Shown here piece by piece: positions 1 to 6,625 of a stretch of DNA of 7,009 nucleotides. The notes below the pieces were generated by a model. It was not told the DNA's origin, made no database searches, and saw nothing but the letters and a program-made list of their open reading frames with translations. Origin of the DNA: Candidatus Scatosoma pullistercoris. GTDB taxonomy: Bacteria; Bacillota; Clostridia; Christensenellales; Borkfalkiaceae. The DNA lies in NCBI GenBank assembly GCA_018714725.1, contig DVMZ01000127.1, positions 1-7,009 on the forward strand. Direction: 5' to 3'. Both the position numbers and the translations under genes were made by a program. The number at the start of each line of letters is the position of its first letter. Positions within the stretch are counted from its first letter, which is position 1.

Positions 1-5
1 AATTA

Positions 6-34
6 TTCCCATTTCCCAAAAAATATGCTATAAT
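6..34 (+). promoter_or_regulatory. sigma-A-type promoter of fhs, extended -10
   Basis: A perfect TATAAT lies at 29-34, preceded by TGC at 26-28, so the -10 element is of the extended TGn type. Seventeen bases upstream, TTCCCA at 6-11 matches four of six bases of the TTGACA consensus. Transcription would start near 41, giving a leader of about 30 bases before the fhs ATG at 70. No operator or riboswitch is recognisable in that short leader, which suggests fairly constitutive expression. The call is based on consensus matching only. Confidence 0.75.
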
Positions 35-69
35 GTTAAAGAGACGAATTATGCGAAAGGAGACGGAGT

Positions 70-1725
70 ATGCTGTCGGACATCGAAATTGCGGAAAGTG
101 CGGAGCTCAAAGACATCCGCGAAATCGCGGCTCAGCTGTCGCTCACGGAGGACGAGCTGGAGCTGTACGGAAAATATAAGGCAAAACTCTCGTTGCCCGA
201 AGGCCTGCCCAGAAAGGGGAAACTCATTCTGGTGACGGCGATCAATCCCACCGCTTCCGGCGAAGGAAAAACCACCGTTTCCATCGGCCTTGCGGACGGA
301 CTGAAAAAGTCGGGCAAAAAAGTCTGTCTGGCTCTCCGGGAACCCTCTTTGGGCCCGGTGTTCGGCATCAAAGGCGGCGCGGCGGGCGGCGGATATGCCC
401 AGGTCGTGCCCATGGCGGACATCAATCTGCATTTTACGGGCGATCTGCACGCGGTGACGGCGGCGAACAATCTGCTCTGCGCGCTGATGGACAACCATAT
501 TTTCCGCGGCAATGCGCTGGATATCGATATAGACACGATCTGTTATCATCGCTGTATGGACATGAACGAGCGGGAGCTCATCAACGTCTCGATCGGCGGA
601 GGAGGACGGGGAGTCGCCCGGGAAGATCATTTCGACATCACGGCGGCCAGCGAGGTGATGGCGATTTTGTGCCTGGCGACCGATCTTGCCGATCTCAAAC
701 GCCGGCTGGGCAACATCATCGTGGCCCGGAACAGGCAGGGAGAGTATGTGCATGCCAGAGATATTCCCGGCGCGGTCGGGTCGATGGCAGTGCTGCTCAA
801 AGACGCCATGAAACCCAATCTCGTGCAGACCCTGGAAGGTACGCCCGCGATCATTCACGGCGGCCCGTTCGCCAACATCGCGCACGGCTGTAACAGCGTG
901 CAGGCGACCTATGCGGCGATGAGCCTTGCCGACTACGCCGTCACCGAAGCGGGATTCGGCGCCGATCTCGGCGCGGAGAAGTTTCTGGACACCAAATGCC
1001 GCGTCGCGGGAATCGAGCCGGACTGCGTCGTCATCGTGGCGACCGTCAAGGCCCTCAAACTCCACGGCGGCGCCGCAAAGGAGACCCTTTCCGAGGAGAA
1101 TCTTGAAGCGCTCCGGAAGGGGATGCCCAATCTGCTCAAACACATCGAAAACATTCGCGACGTGTACAAAAAGCCCGTCGTGGTGGCGATGAACCGCTTT
1201 GCGAGCGACACGGCCGCGGAGATCGACTGTGTGCTGAACGCCGTGGAGAAAAGCGGCGCGAAAGCGGTGTTTACGGACGTGTTCCTCAAAGGCGGCGAAG
1301 GGGGCAGGGAACTGGCGGCGGCGGTGGCCGAAGCGTGCGAAATCCCGTCCCGCCTGCAATTTGCCTATGAGACGGAGGATTCTTTACGGGTCAAGATCGA
1401 AAAAGTGGCAAAGAGGATTTACGGCGCGGACGGCGCGGATTTTTCCGAAGAGGCCGAAAAGGCGCTCGACGACATCGAGGCGAAAGGGGGGCGGAATCTG
1501 CCCGTCATCATCGCCAAGACCCAGTACTCCCTTTCCGACAATGCCGAACTGCTCGGCCGGCCGACCGGATTCCGCATTTTCGTGCGGGACGTCGTCATCA
1601 AGGGCGGCGCGGGCTTCGTGGTGGCGATTGCGGGAAAGATCATGCTGATGCCCGGCCTGGGGGCGCACCCCGCGGCGGAAAAGATCGATCTTCTGCCCGA
1701 CGGAAAAATCGTCGGCCTTTCGTGA
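70..1725 (+). CDS. fhs: formate--tetrahydrofolate ligase
   Basis: This cytosolic enzyme joins formate to tetrahydrofolate at the cost of ATP, giving 10-formyl-THF for purine and formyl-Met synthesis and, in acetogens, for the methyl branch of the Wood-Ljungdahl pathway. The 551-residue product is close to the usual family length of about 555. The ATP-binding loop NPTASGEGKTT lies at residues 59-69. The family signature follows, with EPSLGPVFGIKGGAAGGGYA at 91-110 continuing into the PMADINLHFTGD segment. The second signature, VATVKALKLHGG, is at 323-334. The ATG at 70 is supported by AAAGGAGA at 56-63 with ideal spacing. The gene is intact and has its own promoter at 6-34. No folD, fchA or other Wood-Ljungdahl gene is adjacent, so a general one-carbon role is the safer reading. 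Long open frames on the opposite strand are composition shadows. Confidence 0.97.
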   Translation: MLSDIEIAESAELKDIREIAAQLSLTEDELELYGKYKAKLSLPEGLPRKGKLILVTAINPTASGEGKTTVSIGLADGLKKSGKKVCLALREPSLGPVFGIKGGAAGGGYAQVVPMADINLHFTGDLHAVTAANNLLCALMDNHIFRGNALDIDIDTICYHRCMDMNERELINVSIGGGGRGVAREDHFDITAASEVMAILCLATDLADLKRRLGNIIVARNRQGEYVHARDIPGAVGSMAVLLKDAMKPNLVQTLEGTPAIIHGGPFANIAHGCNSVQATYAAMSLADYAVTEAGFGADLGAEKFLDTKCRVAGIEPDCVVIVATVKALKLHGGAAKETLSEENLEALRKGMPNLLKHIENIRDVYKKPVVVAMNRFASDTAAEIDCVLNAVEKSGAKAVFTDVFLKGGEGGRELAAAVAEACEIPSRLQFAYETEDSLRVKIEKVAKRIYGADGADFSEEAEKALDDIEAKGGRNLPVIIAKTQYSLSDNAELLGRPTGFRIFVRDVVIKGGAGFVVAIAGKIMLMPGLGAHPAAEKIDLLPDGKIVGLS

Positions 1726-1730
1726 TTTTT
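1697..1730 (+). terminator. weak candidate terminator at the fhs end
   Basis: CCGACG at 1697-1702 pairs with CGTCGG at 1710-1715 around a seven-base loop. It is followed by CCTTTCGTGATTTTT, an interrupted T-rich tail with the best T run at 1726-1730. The stem lies within the last codons of fhs. The broken, distant T tract makes efficient termination doubtful, and read-through into glnS is possible. Confidence 0.25.
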
Positions 1731-1781
1731 GCGGGCCTGTCTCCAAAATGCGCGGGGCAGGGTTGAGACGAACGGGAAATT

Positions 1782-1882
1782 GAACGGGCCGGAAGCCGGA
1801 GAAAACCCGAGAGAAAACGGGCGAAAACGGACGAACGCGGACGGCGGGGAAAAGGACGAGGGCGAAAAAAGAGGAGAGGAAA
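1782..1882 (+). other. T-free purine-rich leader upstream of glnS
   Basis: Not one T occurs on the plus strand across these 101 bases, and about 83 of them are purines. Positions 1811-1850 look like four decayed copies of a 10-base unit related to GCGAAAACGG. The 172-base gap between fhs and glnS holds no convincing gene. With no T there can be no stop codon in any plus frame, so an open frame through here is trivial. No T-box elements (such as a TGGNACCGCG antiterminator sequence) were found, although this is a gap in front of an aminoacyl-tRNA synthetase gene. A transcript of this stretch would contain no U and probably little structure. Confidence 0.6.
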
Positions 1883-1897
1883 TCGGAAAAAGCGCTT

Positions 1898-3553
1898 ATG
1901 AAGACGATAGAAGCGACCAATTTTATCGAACAGATCATCAATGAAGACATCGAAGCGGGGCGGGTAGAGGAGATTCAGACACGGTTCCCGCCCGAACCCA
2001 ACGGGTATCTGCACATCGGCCACGTCAAGAGCATGCTGGTCAATTTCGGAACGGCTTTAAAATACGGCGGCAAGTGCAACCTGTTTTTTGACGACACCAA
2101 CCCGTCCAAGGAAAAGACGGAATTTGTGGACGCGATCCGCCGCGACATCGAATGGGTGGGCTATCACTGGGCGAAAGAAGTGTATGCCTCCGACTTTTTC
2201 GACGTGATCTATGACTACGCGGAAAAGCTGATTGCGGACGGCAAAGCGTTTGTCTGCGATCTGTCGCCCGAGGAAATCAGCGCCACGCGCGGCACGCTGA
2301 CCGAGCCGGGGCAGGAGAGCCCGTACCGCAACCGTTCGGCGGAGGAGAATCTGAAACTCTTCCGCGAAATGCGGGCGGGAAAATATGCGGACGGCGAGAA
2401 GTGCCTGCGCGCGAAGATCGATATGGCTTCGCCCAACATGAACCTGCGCGACCCGGTCATTTACCGGATTCTGCGCTGTACCCATCACCGCACGGGGGAC
2501 AAGTGGTGCATTTATCCGATGTACGACTATGCCCACCCCATCTGCGATTATATGCAGGGGGTGACGCATTCGCTCTGCACGCTGGAATTTGAGGATCATC
2601 GGCCGTTATACGACTGGGTGGGCATCAATCTCGGATTTTCGCCCAAGCCCCGGCAGATCGAATTTGCGCGGCTTGCCGTGACGAATACGGTGATGTCCAA
2701 ACGGTATCTCAAAAAACTGGTGGAAGAGGGGTATGTGCACGGCTGGGACGATCCGCGGATGCCCACGATCGCGGGGCTGAGAAACCGCGGCGTGCCGCCC
2801 GAAGCGCTCCTCGATTTCTGCACGAAGGCGGGGATCGTGAAGGCCAATTCCGAATGCCAGCTCTCCTATCTCGAATCCTGTATCCGGGACAATCTCAACG
2901 AAAATGCCGAGCGCGCGATGGCGGTGACCGAACCTCTGGCCGTGACGTTGGTCAATTACGAGGGAAGCGAAGAGGTGGAAACGCCGCTGCATCCCCTCAA
3001 ACCCGAACTCGGCACGCGCAAAGTGCGTTTCGGGAAGAAACTGTATATCGACCGTTCGGATTTTTCGGAGAATCCTCCGCCCAAATACCAGCGCCTGCGC
3101 CCGGACGGGTATGTGCGGCTGAAAAATGCCTACATTATCCGTTGCGACGAGGTGGTGAAAGACGAGGCCGGCAACGTGACGGAGCTGCGTTGCACTTACG
3201 TTCCCGAGAGCCGTTCCCAGCACGATACGAGCGGGATCAAGGCGAAGGGGACCATTCAGTGGGTGGACGCGGAGACGGGCGTCGACGCGGAAATCCGGCG
3301 TTACGGCTGTCTGCTCAACGACGCGGAATACCCGGGGCAGGACTTCGGCGAACGCATGAACAAGGACAGCGAACAGATCTTTTACGGCAAAGCGGAGCCC
3401 TATCTGGCCGAAGCGGCGGACGGTACGCCCTTCCAGCTCATGCGGGTGGGCTATTACAAGAAATGCCGGAAAGAGGACGGCGGGCTGGCGCTTTCGGAGA
3501 TCGTTTCGCTCAAAGATACTTTCAACAATAAGTGCGGCAATTCCCGCGGCTGA
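1898..3553 (+). CDS. glnS: glutaminyl-tRNA synthetase
   Basis: This cytosolic class I synthetase charges tRNA-Gln directly with glutamine. The 551 residues align along their whole length with the E. coli-type enzyme (about 554). The nucleotide-binding PPEPNGYLHIGH ends with HIGH at residues 39-42. DDTNP starts at 65. Y209 and H213 in the WCIYPMYDYAH stretch match the glutamine-site Tyr and His of the same E. coli motif. The KMSKS-type loop is VMSKR at 265-269. The C-terminal part, roughly residue 340 onward, is the two-beta-barrel anticodon-binding region typical of GlnRS rather than GluRS. The start is fixed by homology: MKTIEATNFIEQIINEDIEAG resembles the family N terminus. Oddly, the strong SD-like GAGGAGAGGA at 1871-1880 ends 17 bases before the ATG, too far for classic use, and only a weak GGA (1885) is closer. 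Many Bacillota lack GlnRS and use GatCAB transamidation, so acquisition by transfer is plausible but not shown here. Confidence 0.97.
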   Translation: MKTIEATNFIEQIINEDIEAGRVEEIQTRFPPEPNGYLHIGHVKSMLVNFGTALKYGGKCNLFFDDTNPSKEKTEFVDAIRRDIEWVGYHWAKEVYASDFFDVIYDYAEKLIADGKAFVCDLSPEEISATRGTLTEPGQESPYRNRSAEENLKLFREMRAGKYADGEKCLRAKIDMASPNMNLRDPVIYRILRCTHHRTGDKWCIYPMYDYAHPICDYMQGVTHSLCTLEFEDHRPLYDWVGINLGFSPKPRQIEFARLAVTNTVMSKRYLKKLVEEGYVHGWDDPRMPTIAGLRNRGVPPEALLDFCTKAGIVKANSECQLSYLESCIRDNLNENAERAMAVTEPLAVTLVNYEGSEEVETPLHPLKPELGTRKVRFGKKLYIDRSDFSENPPPKYQRLRPDGYVRLKNAYIIRCDEVVKDEAGNVTELRCTYVPESRSQHDTSGIKAKGTIQWVDAETGVDAEIRRYGCLLNDAEYPGQDFGERMNKDSEQIFYGKAEPYLAEAADGTPFQLMRVGYYKKCRKEDGGLALSEIVSLKDTFNNKCGNSRG

Positions 3554-3559
3554 CGGGAA
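3541..3559 (+). repeat. stem-loop across the glnS stop codon
   Basis: TTCCCG at 3541-3546 pairs with CGGGAA at 3554-3559, and the loop contains the glnS TGA. No T tract follows, so this is not a canonical terminator. It may stabilise the mRNA end or be incidental. Confidence 0.3.
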
Positions 3560-3592
3560 AGCCGGCGCTTTGACCGAAAAAAGTAAGTTCGT

Positions 3593-3616
3593 CCGGCGGC
3601 GTGCCGCCGGGGGAGG
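3593..3616 (+). promoter_or_regulatory. GC hairpin abutting the ribosome-binding site
   Basis: CCGGCGGC at 3593-3600 and GCCGCCGG at 3603-3610 form a perfect 8-bp inverted repeat with only GT between them, so the real loop is probably CGTG. The very next bases, GGGAGG at 3611-3616, are the Shine-Dalgarno sequence for the ATG at 3625. A stable stem ending exactly at the SD could affect ribosome access or protect the 5' end of a processed mRNA. That function is inference; the repeat itself is plain in the sequence. Confidence 0.5.
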
Positions 3617-3624
3617 TTAATCGT

Positions 3625-4830
3625 ATGAATATGTATTCGTTTCTTGCCATGCCCGACTGGCTGACGGGAAATGCAAAGACGATTGCGATCGCCGCTCTGG
3701 CGGTCGTGGCGCTCGTTGCGATCATCGTCGGCGCGGTCAAGGGCTTCACCCGCCTGAACTGGGGCGCGCTTGTCTGGGGCGGCGCCTGCGCTCTGTTCTG
3801 TCTGCTGGAACTGAAATTCCACGACAAGAACCCCATTCTGAAAATGGGCGCGATTTCCGGACTGAACGAGGGAGTCCGGGATTTCGCGGCCGCCTGTTCC
3901 TATGCGTTGGTGAGTATTTTTGCCGCGCTCGTCCTGTACGGTTTGCTCACATTGATTTTCCGCCCCCGGAAACAAAAAGCGGGGATTCGGAAGATCGACG
4001 AGGACGAAGAGGAAGAGGACATCGACGAGGATGAGGAATACGAGAGGACGGAGAACGGCGGGCGTTCGATCTGCCTTTTCAACCGTATCTGCGGCGCCGT
4101 CGTCTCTCTGGCCAATGCCGCGCTGGTGCTGGTCGGTATCGCGTGTCTGGCGCTGGTCATCGTCAATGTGACGCCGCTGAGAACGGGGGCTTTGCAGTCG
4201 GTGTACGAGAGCTCGTTCATGGAGAAAGGCTGGTCGTATATTCAGAAATATACGCTGGATTTCGTCTTTATCGCGATCATCGCCGCCATCGGTTACGGCG
4301 GATTCCGCAGCGGATTTATCGGCGGGTTCCGTTCCGTGTTCCTGGTGGTGGGGTATATCGCGGCGATCGTCGTCGGGTTCTGGCTCCCCTTCTCCAAAAT
4401 TGCCGCGGAGAAGGAATGGCTGTCTTTCGTGGGTCAGCTGTCCGGATTCCTGGAAAAATTCATCGTGAAGGCTTTGCCCGGATCGGTGGCGGCAGTGCTC
4501 GGCAAAATCGGCTGCGGCCTGGTGCTCTGCGTCGGGCTCTGCGTCATCGTGGCGTTGCTCGGCCTGATTCTCAGACTGATCGAAAGAGGCGTCCGCCATA
4601 CGGGGGTGCTGCGCTTTGTGGACGGCGTGCTTTCCACCGTGGTCATGCTGGTGCTCGGGGTGCTGGTGTGCGCGCTCATTGTCGCGATACTCTACATACT
4701 GGAATATTTCGGAATCTTTGAGAGCAGCAAGCTCTTCGATTCCGCGTCGCCTTTGACCAAAGGGCTGTATTCGGTGTTCGACGAATACCTGGCCCCGCTG
4801 TTTGAAAAAATCAAAGGCAAAGTGAACTGA
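3625..4830 (+). CDS. CvpA-like integral membrane protein with two related halves
   Basis: The 401-residue product is strongly hydrophobic, with likely membrane helices near residues 19-38, 46-62, 92-113, 155-182, 210-230, 234-254, 295-317 and 335-358. The second half (about 208-395) has the look of the CvpA/colicin V production family: a glycine-rich GGFRSGFIGGFRSVF at 225-239, a later RFVDGVL segment at 330-336 followed by a long helix, and a short amphipathic tail. The first half shows a similar order: GAVKGFTRLNWG at 36-47, FNRICGAVVS at 152-161 before a helix, then a tail around 183-207. The halves are linked by a highly acidic stretch at 124-141 (DEDEEEEDIDEDEEYE). The ATG at 3625 is chosen over an upstream in-frame GTG at 3601 because GGGAGG at 3611-3616 is correctly spaced. 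CvpA proteins are inner-membrane proteins of unclear function. The assignment rests on pattern, not on a definitive motif. Confidence 0.6.
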   Translation: MNMYSFLAMPDWLTGNAKTIAIAALAVVALVAIIVGAVKGFTRLNWGALVWGGACALFCLLELKFHDKNPILKMGAISGLNEGVRDFAAACSYALVSIFAALVLYGLLTLIFRPRKQKAGIRKIDEDEEEEDIDEDEEYERTENGGRSICLFNRICGAVVSLANAALVLVGIACLALVIVNVTPLRTGALQSVYESSFMEKGWSYIQKYTLDFVFIAIIAAIGYGGFRSGFIGGFRSVFLVVGYIAAIVVGFWLPFSKIAAEKEWLSFVGQLSGFLEKFIVKALPGSVAAVLGKIGCGLVLCVGLCVIVALLGLILRLIERGVRHTGVLRFVDGVLSTVVMLVLGVLVCALIVAILYILEYFGIFESSKLFDSASPLTKGLYSVFDEYLAPLFEKIKGKVN

Positions 4831-4844
4831 GCAGAGGATCGAAT

Positions 4845-4876
4845 TTCCGCCGCGTGCCGCATGGCGCGCGGCGGAA
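4845..4876 (+). terminator. strong 14-bp hairpin after the CvpA-like gene, no T tract
   Basis: Positions 4845-4858 pair with 4863-4876, including one T-G wobble (4855/4866), and the loop is GCAT. The stem starts 15 bases after the stop codon at 4828-4830. The tail is purine-rich (AGAAAAAAGGGG), not T-rich, so it is not a textbook intrinsic terminator on the plus strand. The minus-strand tail (ATTCGATCC) has no T run either. It may act as a 3' stability or processing element. Confidence 0.45.
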
Positions 4877-4899
4877 GAAAAAAGGGGAAAATGCGAGAA

Positions 4900-4956
4900 C
4901 AAAACGGCATTTCCGTTTTGCATCCGGACTTCGGGCGCGGGCGGGAATGTTTTTTT
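4900..4956 (+). promoter_or_regulatory. pnuC leader: second hairpin and T7 tract
   Basis: CAAAACGG at 4900-4907 pairs with CCGTTTTG at 4913-4920 around CATTT. A GC-rich stretch follows, and then seven T at 4950-4956 directly before the pnuC ribosome site. The 136-base gap therefore holds two stem-loops and a T run, which is attenuator-like, but no known riboswitch core was recognised. Neither the TPP box seen with PnuT relatives nor the FMN element seen with PnuX relatives is visible. No clear promoter is seen, so pnuC may depend on read-through. Confidence 0.35.
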
Positions 4957-4966
4957 GAGGGAACCG

Positions 4967-5713
4967 ATGAAACTTTCCGGACTGTTTCGCTCTTTTACGA
5001 AATTTGAATGGTTTTTATGGCTGGGTTCGCTTGTCACCGTCGTCTGCGCCTATGCGTTCTCGTCGGACGGGGAGATTCTTTCGCTCGTCGCGTCCCTGGT
5101 CGGCGTCACCGCGCTGATTTTTGTCGCAAAAGGCAAAGTGCTCGGTCAGGTGCTCTGCGTCGTGTTCAGCGTCTTTTACGGCATTGTTTCCTTTTTTTCG
5201 CGCTACTACGGGGAGATGATCACCTATCTCGGCATGTCGGCGCCCATCGCCGTCGTCTCCGTCGTCACCTGGCTGAAAAACCCCAGCCGGGAAAATTCCG
5301 GCGAAGTGAAAGTGAACACTCTGCGCGGCAGGGAATATTTCGGATTGACGCTCGCGGGGCTGGCGGTGACGGCGGCGTTTTATTTTCTTTTGAAAGCGTT
5401 CGATACCGACCGGCTGGCAGTGAGTACCCTTTCCGTGCTCACCAGCTTTCTGGCGGCCTATCTCACCATGCGCCGCAGCGAGTATTACGCGCTGGCTTAC
5501 GCGGCAAACGACGTCGTGCTCATCGTGCTCTGGGTGCTCGCCTCTCTCCGCGTCCCCGGGCGTTTGCCCATGGTCGCCTGTTTTCTCGCGTTTCTCGCCA
5601 ATGACATTTACGGGTTTGTCAACTGGCTGAAAATGAAGAAGAGACAGCAGTCGGGTTCCCGCTTTTCTCTGCCCGAAGAAGGCAAAGCTCCGCAGACGGC
5701 GCAGGGACAGTGA
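4967..5713 (+). CDS. pnuC: PnuC-family vitamin-precursor transporter
   Basis: This is a membrane facilitator, in known members for nicotinamide riboside. Uptake is driven by phosphorylation in the cytosol (metabolic trapping) and feeds NAD synthesis. The 248-residue product has about seven hydrophobic helices. Family-like segments include LGQVLCVVFSVFYGIVSF at 59-76, ending in TWLKNP at 101-106 after the helix at 91-100. Later come YYALAYAANDVVLIVLWVL at 173-191 and LANDIYGFVNWLKMKK at 210-225, with the conserved-type N, D, Y and W residues of the last helices. A basic, polar tail follows. ATG at 4967 is preferred over an in-frame TTG at 4955 because GAGGGA at 4957-4962 serves it and MKLSGLF begins a plausible N terminus. 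Relatives PnuT (thiamine) and PnuX (riboflavin) share the fold, so the substrate is not certain. No NadR-like kinase lies in the window. Confidence 0.85.
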   Translation: MKLSGLFRSFTKFEWFLWLGSLVTVVCAYAFSSDGEILSLVASLVGVTALIFVAKGKVLGQVLCVVFSVFYGIVSFFSRYYGEMITYLGMSAPIAVVSVVTWLKNPSRENSGEVKVNTLRGREYFGLTLAGLAVTAAFYFLLKAFDTDRLAVSTLSVLTSFLAAYLTMRRSEYYALAYAANDVVLIVLWVLASLRVPGRLPMVACFLAFLANDIYGFVNWLKMKKRQQSGSRFSLPEEGKAPQTAQGQ

Positions 5714-5720
5714 GCCTGCG
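5700..5720 (+). repeat. stem-loop over the pnuC stop codon
   Basis: CGCAGG at 5700-5705 pairs with CCTGCG at 5715-5720 around a loop that includes the TGA. An alternative stem pairs CCGCAG at 5690-5695 with CTGCGG at 5716-5721. The first T run downstream is only TTTTG near 5740, so termination by this element is uncertain. The rest of the gap to 5813 shows no gene. Confidence 0.3.
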
Positions 5721-5813
5721 GGGCGGAGAAGAGAAAAGATTTTGTAACGGCAAAAGGAGAGAATATTTTGCGGCGGCAGAGAAAATAGGGCGGTAAAACC
5801 TGTAACGGGAATG

Positions 5814-5841
5814 AAAAAACGCGGGCAGTCTTAAAGCCCGC
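5814..5841 (-). terminator. intrinsic terminator of the phospholipase C family gene
   Basis: Read on the minus strand, GCGGGC (5841-5836) pairs with GCCCGC (5826-5821), and a T6 run follows (complement of the A run at 5814-5819). The loop contains the TAA stop codon at 5833-5831, so the terminator overlaps the gene end. Stem, spacing and U tract are all canonical. Confidence 0.8.
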
Positions 5842-6613
5842 TTAAAAAATTTTTTCCGAACAGTTCTTTTTCGGGCGGTTTTCCGACGTCGAGACAATGC
5901 CGGAAGGCCGCGATCAGGGCAACGCTTTCTTCTTCGGCGCGAGCGAACAGTTCGTCTGCGCCGTCATTTTTCTGTCTGGCGGGATCCCGGGGATATTGCC
6001 ATTGTCTGTGTTCGGCATTTACCGCGAAGGCGTTTTCTTTGGCGAATACGCGGGCGGAAAACCGGGTGTAGGCCCGGAACAGGGAAATGCTTTTCAGAAA
6101 GGCTCCTTTCAACAGCGGCGCGCGTCCCGCCTGTGCGGCGGCGACGGCGTAGAGCGTGTAAAGGGGGTCGGTTTCGGCGGCGGTAAGCGGGGCGTTGAAA
6201 TCTTTTTCGGACGCGGAGACGCAATTGTTTTCCGCGTCTTTTTTGCGGAAATAGAAATCCAGCGCGCCTTCCGTCCGGGAATGTTTTACGGGGGATTTGC
6301 CGGACAGATGATAGATATAGGGATGAAAAATGCAGTCTGCGGCATAGTGGCAGACGTATCCCAGCGCGTAGGAAGCGAGGGGGGTACCGGGGGCAAGCAG
6401 GAACATGGTACGGAAAAAAGCATAGGAACCGCGGTTATGCAGGAATCGTCCGAAATTGAGTTCGGACGTCCGGAACGCGCGGTAGAAAAAGCAGAAATCC
6501 GCGCCCTGAGCGCCAAAAAAGTACAGGCGTTTTGCGCTTTCGTCCCGAGGCGGGTCGGGGATACGGGAAAGGACCTTTTTGGCGAGTGAAAAATGGGTAT
6601 ATGCGGCAGGCAT
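5831..6613 (-). CDS. zinc-dependent phospholipase C family protein
   Basis: The 260-residue product resembles the zinc-dependent phospholipase C / S1-P1 nuclease-like fold of clostridial alpha-toxin N domains. It starts MPAAYTHFSLA. Probable metal ligands visible in family order are H7, D39 in GAQGADF, H59 in FLHN, H89 and D93 in the HxxxD of CHYAAD, H97 in FHPY, then H111 and E115. There is no signal peptide, so the protein is probably cytosolic, unlike the secreted toxins, and its real substrate is unknown. ATG at 6613 is chosen because the family N terminus begins there. An extension upstream to 6751 would add 46 residues unlike the family and would reach into the repeat region. No Shine-Dalgarno precedes the ATG. 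A TATACT lies six bases upstream, so the message may be leaderless. It is convergent with pnuC and ends at its own terminator. Confidence 0.87.
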   Translation of the reverse strand: MPAAYTHFSLAKKVLSRIPDPPRDESAKRLYFFGAQGADFCFFYRAFRTSELNFGRFLHNRGSYAFFRTMFLLAPGTPLASYALGYVCHYAADCIFHPYIYHLSGKSPVKHSRTEGALDFYFRKKDAENNCVSASEKDFNAPLTAAETDPLYTLYAVAAAQAGRAPLLKGAFLKSISLFRAYTRFSARVFAKENAFAVNAEHRQWQYPRDPARQKNDGADELFARAEEESVALIAAFRHCLDVGKPPEKELFGKNFLSGL

Positions 6614-6619
6614 AGTTAT

Positions 6620-6625
6620 AGTATA
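6620..6625 (-). promoter_or_regulatory. candidate -10 element of the phospholipase C family gene
   Basis: TATACT on the minus strand ends six bases before the ATG at 6613, so transcription could start at or next to the A of the start codon. The -35 region 17 bases upstream (AGAAAT) is poor. The palindrome GCGATCGC at 6627-6634 lies in the spacer and could be an operator, though one copy proves nothing. The stretch from 6640 to 6745 shows no gene. It does contain GCAAGTTTTTTGCG at 6659-6672, which resembles the first hairpin of the adjacent repeat array. Confidence 0.4.

Noticed and set aside
49..1359. Long minus-strand open frame opposite fhs
   Set aside because: It lies entirely over a well-conserved enzyme gene, and its Arg/His/Gly/Asp-rich product looks like the reverse complement of GC-rich codons.
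1729..1944. Small plus-strand open frame between fhs and glnS
   Set aside because: It is open because the stretch has no T and therefore no stops. Its Lys/Glu/Gly/Asn-rich product is low complexity and it overlaps the glnS start.
4891..5007. 38-codon frame overlapping the pnuC start, a possible leader peptide
   Set aside because: The only SD-like GGGG is three bases from the ATG, and the codons run out of frame into pnuC with no other support.
3454..5037. 527-codon minus-strand open frame
   Set aside because: It spans the end of glnS, the CvpA-like gene and the start of pnuC in antisense, and its His/Gln/Asp/Arg-rich translation resembles no protein family I know.
5897..6589. 230-codon plus-strand open frame
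   Set aside because: It is antisense to the phospholipase C family gene, whose metal-ligand motifs are clear on the minus strand.
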